This document shows, one piece after another, positions 58,376-64,000 of a DNA stretch of 64,000 nucleotides. The notes beneath the pieces were generated by a model. It was not told the DNA's origin. It saw only the letters and a list, made by a program, of their open reading frames with translations, and did no database searches. The translations under genes and the position numbers were made by a program. The stretch covers positions 6,473-70,472 of the forward strand of contig DJZB01000063.1 in NCBI GenBank assembly GCA_002450335.1, read 5' to 3'. Numbering within the stretch: the stretch's first letter is position 1; each line of letters begins with the position of its first letter. This DNA comes from Rhodobiaceae bacterium UBA6963. Its GTDB lineage: Bacteria > Pseudomonadota > Alphaproteobacteria > RS24.

Positions 58376-59140
58376 ATGTCTTTTCCACTCATGCCCAAAG
58401 CAACGGCTGTATGGCTGATAGATAACACAGCACTCAGTTTTGACCAGATTGCTGATTTTTGCGGATTACATTCATTGGAAGTCAAAGGCATTGCAGATGG
58501 CGATGTCGCGCAAGGCATCAAAGGTCTTGATCCAATCAGTAACGGTCAAGTGACTCGTGATGAGTTGGAAAGATGCCAACAAGACCCTGAGTCGCGCCTA
58601 AAACTCTCTGAAAGCAGAAGTAATTTGCCCGAGCAAAAACAGAAAAAAGGCGCAAAATATACGCCCCTCTCTAAGAGACAGGAACGCCCGGACGCTATTT
58701 ATTGGCTTGTGCGCAATCACCCGGAACTTAATGATGCCCAAGTCAGCCGCCTGATCGGTACAACAAAGCCAACAATTCAGTCCATCCGTAACCGTGATCA
58801 CTGGAATATGGGGAGCCTGAAACCCGTCGACCCGGTCACATTGGGTTTGTGCAAGCAAATTGACCTGGATACAGAAGTTGAAAAAGCTGCCAAGCGCGTC
58901 GCTCGCCAGCAGAAAAAATTGAACAAAACAGCCACTTCAGATGTCACGCTCATGCCCGCAGATACAGTTCTAGAGCCTGAAATGCCGACTTATGAAGAGG
59001 ATAAACCACTTCCAAGCGCAGAGCCTTCAGATGTCTTTGGCCAAAGCCCAACCCCTGAAAGCCAGCCCGCAGAAGAGGAAGTTCCCAGCGCGGAGACTGT
59101 TTTCGGCAATTTCGGCACCTCAACGGATGAAGAAAACTAG
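58376..59140 (+). CDS. trcR: Cell-cycle transcriptional regulator TrcR (DUF1013)
   Basis: About 254 residues beginning MSFPLMPKATAVWLIDNTAL. DUF1013 segments follow: LSFDQIADFCGLHSLEVKGI and the middle helix-turn-helix DAIYWLVRNHPELNDAQVSR with LIGTTKPTIQSIRNR. The C-terminal 80 residues are acidic, proline-rich and probably disordered. In Caulobacter TrcR is an essential regulator linked to the cell cycle. ATG 58376 follows AAAAGGAG by seven bases; an upstream ATG at 58328 is rejected. Confidence 0.88.
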   Translation: MSFPLMPKATAVWLIDNTALSFDQIADFCGLHSLEVKGIADGDVAQGIKGLDPISNGQVTRDELERCQQDPESRLKLSESRSNLPEQKQKKGAKYTPLSKRQERPDAIYWLVRNHPELNDAQVSRLIGTTKPTIQSIRNRDHWNMGSLKPVDPVTLGLCKQIDLDTEVEKAAKRVARQQKKLNKTATSDVTLMPADTVLEPEMPTYEEDKPLPSAEPSDVFGQSPTPESQPAEEEVPSAETVFGNFGTSTDEEN

Positions 59141-59301
59141 ACCTTTAAACGTTCCATTTCTTCTTTGATGCGGAGTTTCTTAAGTTTTAAGTCATTCAGC
59201 ATCAACTGATCCGGATTAGGCCGATTTGTTTCATTTTTAATTTTGCTTTCCAATTCTGCATGGCGTTCATGTAGTTTTGAAAATCGTGCTTCACTCGTCA
59301 T
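59137..59301 (-). CDS. YdcH family (DUF465) small protein
   Basis: A 54-residue protein, MTSEARFSKLHERHAELESK followed by IKNETNRPNPDQLMLNDLKLKKLRIKEEMERL. It is a short helical hairpin typical of DUF465/YdcH: basic, with the conserved DQ-x-x-LKxxKLxxKEE form. Function unknown. Its stop codon overlaps the trcR stop on the other strand (CTAG at 59137-59140). Confidence 0.85.
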   Translation of the reverse strand: MTSEARFSKLHERHAELESKIKNETNRPNPDQLMLNDLKLKKLRIKEEMERLKV

Positions 59302-59402
59302 TTACAAACATCCTATTCACTCAGCTAGATTGCCAGAGCCATTTCATGTTGTCGAATCTGACTGTGGATAAATTCTGCACGCTGGGCACACGTAGGAAAA
59401 AC

Positions 59403-59431
59403 TTGCCAAAAAGTAATTTATACTGTTAATT
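59403..59431 (+). promoter_or_regulatory. Possible promoter of purEK
   Basis: TTGCCA (59403-59408) and TTAATT (59426-59431) are spaced by 17 bases, 31 bases before the purE ATG. No riboswitch fold was recognised in the leader. Confidence 0.4.
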
Positions 59432-59461
59432 CCGTCTTTCTTCTGAAACCGGAGATAAACT

Positions 59462-59953
59462 ATGTCGCAAGCACTTGTTTCAATCATTATGGGCAGCCAG
59501 TCTGATTGGCCGACAATGTCGCATGCTGCCGAGACCTTGGAAGCCCTCGGCATTGCCTATGAAAGCAAGATTGTTTCGGCTCACAGAACGCCCCAAAGAC
59601 TTTATGATTTTGCGTATCAGGCAAAAGATAGGGGTATCAAAGTTATTATCGCAGGTGCCGGTGGTGCCGCACATTTGCCGGGTATGACCGCGGCAATGAC
59701 CCCTCTCCCCGTTTTTGGTGTGCCTGTCGAAAGCAAAGCTCTCAGCGGACAAGACTCGCTTTATTCAATTGTGCAAATGCCTGCAGGTATTCCAGTCGGC
59801 ACACTCGCTATCGGTAAGCCTGGGGCAATTAACGCCGCTTTATTGGCTGCATCTGTCCTTTCTTTATCCAACGATACAATCTCCAAAAAACTGGATGCAT
59901 GGCGTCAAGAGCGAACTAACATGGTTGCCCTCGAACCTTCTAAAGAGAAATGA
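59462..59953 (+). CDS. purE: N5-carboxyaminoimidazole ribonucleotide mutase
   Basis: A 163-residue class I PurE that moves the carboxyl group of N5-CAIR to give CAIR in purine synthesis. [12 protein letters not shown] binds phosphate; the active-site histidine is in [12 protein letters not shown] near residue 42. The [20 protein letters not shown] and [20 protein letters not shown] segments are standard. It overlaps purK by four bases. Confidence 0.97.
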   Translation: MSQALVSIIMGSQSDWPTMSHAAETLEALGIAYESKIVSAHRTPQRLYDFAYQAKDRGIKVIIAGAGGAAHLPGMTAAMTPLPVFGVPVESKALSGQDSLYSIVQMPAGIPVGTLAIGKPGAINAALLAASVLSLSNDTISKKLDAWRQERTNMVALEPSKEK

Positions 59954-61065
59954 CCAAGCAAGCTCCCCCTCTTCGCTCTGGCAGTATTATAGGCATTTTA
60001 GGAACCGGACAACTTGGTCGTATGCTTAGCCTTGCAGGCGCACAATTGGGGTTCAAGACACATATTTACGGCCCGGAAGAAAATGCACCGGCCTCAGAAG
60101 TCTCATGGCAGACAACAACCGCCGACTATAGGGATGAAACGGCTCTGGCACGTTTTGCCCAATCAGTAGATGTGGTGACCTATGAGTTTGAAAACGTACC
60201 TCAGGAAACGGCGAACTTTCTGTCTCAGTTTGTTCCCGTTCGCCCGCCAGTTCGCGCTTTGGAGGTCGCACAGGATCGCCTGACAGAAAAAAACTTTCTT
60301 AAAGATTGCGGACTTTCAGTTGCCGATTTTCAGGACATCCAAACCTATAAAGACCTTGATGAGGCCCATGCACGATTTGAAGGTAAAGGGATTATCAAAA
60401 CCCGCCGATTTGGATATGACGGCAAAGGTCAGTGGCGCATAACACAGGAGACTGACTTAACAACATTGTTCAGCGAAATAGATAACCGTCCGGCAATCTG
60501 CGAGGCATTTATTCCATTTGATGCTGAGGTCTCAGTTGTGGCAGCACGTGGCGTATCGGGACAGACTGCAGCCTTTGATATGGCTGAGAATATTCATGAA
60601 AACCATATCCTTCGTCATAGTTTTGTACCAACTGGACTGGCGGAAAACTTAAAACAACAAGCCTCTGATATGGCGTGTCACCTGCTTACGAAACTCGACT
60701 ATATTGGTGTGCTGACATTAGAAATTTTTGTATGTCAGGATAAATTGCTGATTAATGAAATTGCGCCAAGGGTTCATAATTCCGGTCACTGGACAATTGA
60801 TGCCTGTGCAACCGACCAGTTTGAACAACATATGCGCGCCGTTGCTGGCTGGCCGCTGGGCTCACCCCACCGGCAATATGATGCAGTTATGACCAACTTG
60901 CTGGGTACCGAAATCAACCACATTGGTGCTCTGTCAGAAGATGAAATGACTAAAATCCATTTTTATGGAAAACATGAAGCTAAGGCTGGCCGCAAAATGG
61001 GGCATGTTTCCAAGCTTTTTGAAGCTGGGCACAGACCTAATATTGAAGGATATAAATTATTTTAG
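59950..61065 (+). CDS. purK: N5-carboxyaminoimidazole ribonucleotide synthase
   Basis: A 371-residue ATP-grasp enzyme that carboxylates AIR with bicarbonate. It begins [20 protein letters not shown]. The motifs [28 protein letters not shown] and [18 protein letters not shown] are characteristic. It is translationally coupled to purE and its 3' end overlaps the convergent coq9 gene by four bases. Confidence 0.96.
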   Translation: MTKQAPPLRSGSIIGILGTGQLGRMLSLAGAQLGFKTHIYGPEENAPASEVSWQTTTADYRDETALARFAQSVDVVTYEFENVPQETANFLSQFVPVRPPVRALEVAQDRLTEKNFLKDCGLSVADFQDIQTYKDLDEAHARFEGKGIIKTRRFGYDGKGQWRITQETDLTTLFSEIDNRPAICEAFIPFDAEVSVVAARGVSGQTAAFDMAENIHENHILRHSFVPTGLAENLKQQASDMACHLLTKLDYIGVLTLEIFVCQDKLLINEIAPRVHNSGHWTIDACATDQFEQHMRAVAGWPLGSPHRQYDAVMTNLLGTEINHIGALSEDEMTKIHFYGKHEAKAGRKMGHVSKLFEAGHRPNIEGYKLF

Positions 61066-61709
61066 CGGTATCGGAATTTAGCCAGAGTCTCCAACGGATT
61101 TCCAAGTCTATCTTGAAGTTCTCTAAACTTAGCTTTCCCTTTTTCAATCTGCATCACATTGTCAATCCGGCGGTCGAGGAAAGCCCAGCTATCCAAAGAG
61201 TCTGTACTGTCATCATTTAACCAAAATAGTCTTGTCGCGCTATAGACAGCCGCAAGTGTTGCGCGTTTTGTATAAAAGTTAAAATCTGTACTTTTATCGC
61301 CGGTTGATCGCCACATCACATCCACCGTATGCGCGAGGCATAGGCTGGCTTCTTTTGCATTGCCCGGTAATGCGAGCATATTAAAGGCACGGCGAGCAAT
61401 CTCTTTATTATCTGCATCAATCTCTAATCTGGTTTGGACGGCATTTTTGATTCGCTCACGGATTTTCATGCTTTCAATATCAAGCGAAGCCAGTTTAGCT
61501 TCCATTTCAGCTACACCATCACGAACAAAATAAATTGCTAAATCTATCCCGCCACGGGGGAAAGCAAAAGCCGTTTCTGCAGGTTCAATACCTGCAGATT
61601 GCCCGGCTTTCTCGACGACAGCATCTGTAAAGCCGTCAAAAGCAAGGTCAACCAATGCGGCTTCCAAAATTTTTGCCTTAATAGTTTCTGATATCTCGTG
61701 ATTATCCAT
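61062..61709 (-). CDS. coq9: COQ9-family ubiquinone biosynthesis protein
   Basis: A 215-residue helical protein with a TetR-like N-terminal part (AKILEAALVDLAFDGFTDAVV). The C-terminal COQ9 domain includes RRAFNMLALPGNAKEASLCL, TVDVMWRSTGDKSTDFNFYTKR and TLAAVYSATRLFWLNDDS. COQ9 binds lipids and supports COQ7 in ubiquinone synthesis. Its presence is itself a mark of alphaproteobacteria. It is convergent with purK. Confidence 0.93.
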   Translation of the reverse strand: MDNHEISETIKAKILEAALVDLAFDGFTDAVVEKAGQSAGIEPAETAFAFPRGGIDLAIYFVRDGVAEMEAKLASLDIESMKIRERIKNAVQTRLEIDADNKEIARRAFNMLALPGNAKEASLCLAHTVDVMWRSTGDKSTDFNFYTKRATLAAVYSATRLFWLNDDSTDSLDSWAFLDRRIDNVMQIEKGKAKFRELQDRLGNPLETLAKFRYR

Positions 61710-61872
61710 AAGTTATATATGGCCTCTTGCATGCGTTCCGACAAGATGAAAATACTTCGCCAGCTATAACAAAATGCTATTTCCTGTTTTTTGCACCTGA
61801 GACTAGACAGGTGAGGCGTTATTTGCTATCCACAGCCTTCATATTCAAACACTTTGAAATGGGGTGAAATAG

Positions 61873-62097
61873 GTGCAGGTATCTGTCCGAGACAATAACG
61901 TAGATCAGGCTTACAAAGTTCTTAAAAAGAAACTTCAGCGTGAAGGTGTATTCCGTGAAATGAAATTACGGGATCATTATGAAAAGCCCTCGGAAAAAAA
62001 GGCACGCGAAAAGGCTGAGTCAATCCGCCGTGTTCGTAAGCTGGCACGTAAAGCTGCTCAACGCGAAGGTATGGTTACCGGTCGACGTAAGCGCTAA
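61873..62097 (+). CDS. rpsU: Ribosomal protein bS21
   Basis: A 74-residue basic protein, [20 protein letters not shown] then [30 protein letters not shown]. It starts at GTG 61873. It binds the 30S subunit near the anti-Shine-Dalgarno region. The upstream gap from 61710 contains a 6-bp CACCTG...CAGGTG repeat near 61790-61810. An intrinsic terminator follows 20 bases after the stop. Confidence 0.95.
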   Translation: MQVSVRDNNVDQAYKVLKKKLQREGVFREMKLRDHYEKPSEKKAREKAESIRRVRKLARKAAQREGMVTGRRKR

Positions 62098-62117
62098 TCG
62101 CCTTATTATCCAAAACA

Positions 62118-62146
62118 AAAAACCCCGCTCCAAAGAGTGGGGTTTT
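62118..62146. terminator. Bidirectional intrinsic terminator between rpsU and pntB
   Basis: AAAAACCCCGCTC, loop CAAA, GAGTGGGGTTTTC form a stem of about 12 bp with one G-T pair. T-runs flank it on both strands, so it can end rpsU on the plus strand and pntB, whose stop is at 62172, on the minus strand. Confidence 0.85.
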
Positions 62147-62171
62147 CTCGTTCTGATTGAAGTCTGACTGA

Positions 62172-63599
62172 TTACATCGCTTTAACGATGTTTTCGACCA
62201 TTTTCTTGGCATCTGCAAACAGCATCATTGTATTGTCTCTAAAGAACAATTCGTTCTCTACGCCGGCATAACCAGAACCCATGCCACGTTTGATAAACAA
62301 GACAGTTCCGGCTCTTTCAACTTCCAGAATTGGCATGCCATAAATTGGGCTTTGCGGGTCGGTTTTAGCCGCAGGGTTGGTTACGTCATTGGCACCGATA
62401 ACAAAAGCGACATCTGCTTGAGCAAACTCACTGTTGATGTCTTCAAGCTCATAAACTTCGTCATAAGGCACATTTGCTTCAGCCAATAGCACATTCATGT
62501 GACCTGGCATTCTGCCCGCAACAGGGTGAATAGCATAAGACACTTTAACACCTTCAGCTTTTAGAGCGTCTGCCATTTCACGAAGTGCATGCTGAGCTTG
62601 AGCAACCGCCATACCATAACCTGGCACGATAATTACTGAACCGGCATTTTTCATAATAAAGGCGGCGTCATCTGCACTACCCTGCTTCACTGGGCGTTGT
62701 TCAACCTGTCCACCGGATGTAACAGCACCACCATCTCCACCAAAACCACCAAGAATAACGGAAATGAAGGATCTGTTCATACCTTTACACATGATGTACG
62801 AGAGAATTGCACCTGATGAGCCGACAAGTGAGCCGGTAATAATCAGCGCCATATTGTTCAAGGTAAAGCCAATACCTGCAGCCGCCCAGCCTGAATATGA
62901 ATTCAGCATAGACACAACAACCGGCATGTCAGCCCCACCAATCGGGATGATAATCAAAAACCCGATAATGAAAGACATGAGCGTGACGAGCAGGAATAAT
63001 CCAATTGTCTGATTAGATGGATCGAGGCAAAGGATAACTATGCCACCGACAATACCGATAAACAGAAGTAAGTTAATAAGATGTCTCAGCGGCAGAATAA
63101 TTGGCGCACCTGACATAGTCCCCTGAAGCTTAGCAAAAGCGATAATGGAACCTGAAAATGTAATCGCCCCGATTGCAACACCAATAGACATCTCAATCAG
63201 ACTGGCAGTTTTAATATACCCGTCTGGAGCGATGCCAAAGCTTTCAGGCGCCAAATAAGCTGCCCAGGCCACCAGAACAGCCGCAAGTCCCACTAAAGAG
63301 TGGAAGGCCGCCACAAGCTGCGGCATCGCTGTCATGGAAATGCGTCTAGCAATGATGCTACCAATGACACCACCAATAACAATACCGGCAACGACCAACT
63401 GAACAACTGATGGGTTGCTCATATCAATACTTGGATCAAATAGCGTCGTGACGATAGCGATTGTCATACCGACAATACCGAAATAGTTTCCTTGTCTGGA
63501 AGTTTCGGGCGAACTCAATCCCCTCAGGGCCATTATGAAAAATACGCCTGAGACGAGATATAAAATTGCAGAAATATTAGCGTCCATCTCCGGCCTCAC
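62172..63599 (-). CDS. pntB: NAD(P) transhydrogenase subunit beta
   Basis: A 475-residue membrane subunit with about nine hydrophobic segments in the first 260 residues. The NADP(H)-binding domain III follows, with [42 protein letters not shown] and [22 protein letters not shown]. With the alpha subunits it uses the proton gradient to make NADPH from NADH. Start overlaps the pntAB stop by four bases. Confidence 0.97.
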   Translation of the reverse strand: MRPEMDANISAILYLVSGVFFIMALRGLSSPETSRQGNYFGIVGMTIAIVTTLFDPSIDMSNPSVVQLVVAGIVIGGVIGSIIARRISMTAMPQLVAAFHSLVGLAAVLVAWAAYLAPESFGIAPDGYIKTASLIEMSIGVAIGAITFSGSIIAFAKLQGTMSGAPIILPLRHLINLLLFIGIVGGIVILCLDPSNQTIGLFLLVTLMSFIIGFLIIIPIGGADMPVVVSMLNSYSGWAAAGIGFTLNNMALIITGSLVGSSGAILSYIMCKGMNRSFISVILGGFGGDGGAVTSGGQVEQRPVKQGSADDAAFIMKNAGSVIIVPGYGMAVAQAQHALREMADALKAEGVKVSYAIHPVAGRMPGHMNVLLAEANVPYDEVYELEDINSEFAQADVAFVIGANDVTNPAAKTDPQSPIYGMPILEVERAGTVLFIKRGMGSGYAGVENELFFRDNTMMLFADAKKMVENIVKAM

Positions 63600-63907
63600 T
63601 TATCTTTTTTACGATACATTGCCAGCATGCGCTGGGTTACAAGAAATCCGCCGAAAATGTTAATGGCAGCCAGAACAACGGCACCAAAACCTAGCCAGCG
63701 AGCGACAGAATTTTGAACGGCATTAGCCCCGCCATCATCAACACCCAATGCGATGAGGGCACCCACAATAATCACAGAAGAAATTGCGTTCGTGACTGAC
63801 ATGAGAGGTGTGTGCAGAGCGGGCGTCACTGACCAAACGACGTAATATCCAATAAAAACGGCAAGGACAAAAATACTAAGTAGATAAATTATCGGTTCGA
63901 TATCCAT
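63596..63907 (-). CDS. pntAB: NAD(P) transhydrogenase subunit alpha, membrane part
   Basis: A 103-residue membrane protein with three to four hydrophobic segments. [20 protein letters not shown] followed by [15 protein letters not shown] is the conserved PntA domain II core, and [17 protein letters not shown] ends it. Separate pntAB genes are usual in alphaproteobacteria, where E. coli has a fused PntA. It lies five bases after the stop of the next gene upstream. Confidence 0.95.
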   Translation of the reverse strand: MDIEPIIYLLSIFVLAVFIGYYVVWSVTPALHTPLMSVTNAISSVIIVGALIALGVDDGGANAVQNSVARWLGFGAVVLAAINIFGGFLVTQRMLAMYRKKDK

Positions 63908-63912
63908 GATGA

Positions 63913-64000
63913 CTATCCTTTCGATCCGGTTTTACTGGTTGCAGCCTTACGCGTTGCCGGCTTTTTTGCTGCAGGTTTCTTTGCTGCTGGTTTTTTAGCT
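63913..64000 (-). CDS. pntAA: Probable NAD(P) transhydrogenase subunit alpha (soluble part), C-terminal end only
   Basis: Only the last 29 codons are visible; the gene continues past the right edge. They read [20 protein letters not shown] followed by TSKTGSKG and a TAG stop. Position just upstream of pntAB and pntB makes the soluble NAD-binding subunit PntAA the expected gene, but the visible lysine-alanine-proline repeat is a low-complexity tail, not a PntAA domain. If it is PntAA, the protein has a histone-like basic extension. Confidence 0.55.
   Translation of the reverse strand, partial: AKKPAAKKPAAKKPATRKAATSKTGSKG

Noticed and set aside
59302..59461. Possible 6S RNA beside purEK
   Set aside because: The 160-base gap has a suitable length, but no long closing stem with a central bubble could be drawn.

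Overview
The window is a gene-dense stretch of chromosome from an alphaproteobacterium. By eye its base composition is moderate to slightly AT-rich, and no mobile element, integrase or CRISPR array was found. The assignment rests on gene content: COQ9, the TrcR-type regulator (DUF1013), DUF1192, DUF1491, DUF2849 and DUF934 around a sulfite reductase, a DUF6456 protein, the ccmI-ccmE-ccmF-ccmH (cycHJKL) order, and a three-gene pntAA-pntAB-pntB operon. The beta-oxidation genes and a DUF2793-type protein would fit a free-living, possibly marine member such as a Parvibaculales or Rhizobiales relative. The order cannot be fixed from sequence reading alone.

Layout. 1-8070: the division and cell wall (dcw) operon on the minus strand (mraZ, rsmH, ftsL, ftsI, murE, murF, mraY, murD start), headed by a phased array of MraZ boxes. 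8153-9293: RNase P RNA, with its promoter inside the end of an amidase gene. 9365-16120: a phosphoglycolate phosphatase, then a fatty-acyl or branched-acyl catabolic block (acyl-CoA ligase, MFE-2-like SDR, crotonase, two unlike acyl-CoA dehydrogenases). 16131-23456: uroporphyrinogen methyltransferase, phosphomannomutase, TSUP permease, dusA, glnE. 23453-30276: a two-component system, the ccm operon, and a phage/GTA-like gene pair in front of it under a near-consensus promoter. 30470-35617: an NMT1/THI5-type ABC transporter followed by the sulfite reductase cluster. 35620-40798: dadA, an MscS channel, small alphaproteobacterial conserved proteins, sufE, and a DnaA-domain-IV-like regulator whose reading frame appears split by one stop codon. 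40847-50992: msrB, peptidase, esterase-like and nitronate monooxygenase genes, tRNA-Gln, a lactonase-like protein, and a second CoA ligase. 51098-64000: core genes (fabI, aroC, thiE, efp, suhB, MsbA-like ABC exporter, rpmE, trcR, purEK, coq9, rpsU, pnt operon).

Functional links. Siroheme from the methyltransferase would serve the sulfite reductase. The two CoA ligases, the SDR, the crotonase and the dehydrogenases can form a beta-oxidation route. The ccm operon makes c-type cytochromes. The transhydrogenase supplies NADPH for biosynthesis. Most of the window is ordinary core genome. The least ordinary parts are the phage-like pair cotranscribable with ccm genes, the split DnaA-like regulator with a 27-codon leader ORF, the eight-box MraZ operator and the hairpin upstream of the response regulator.
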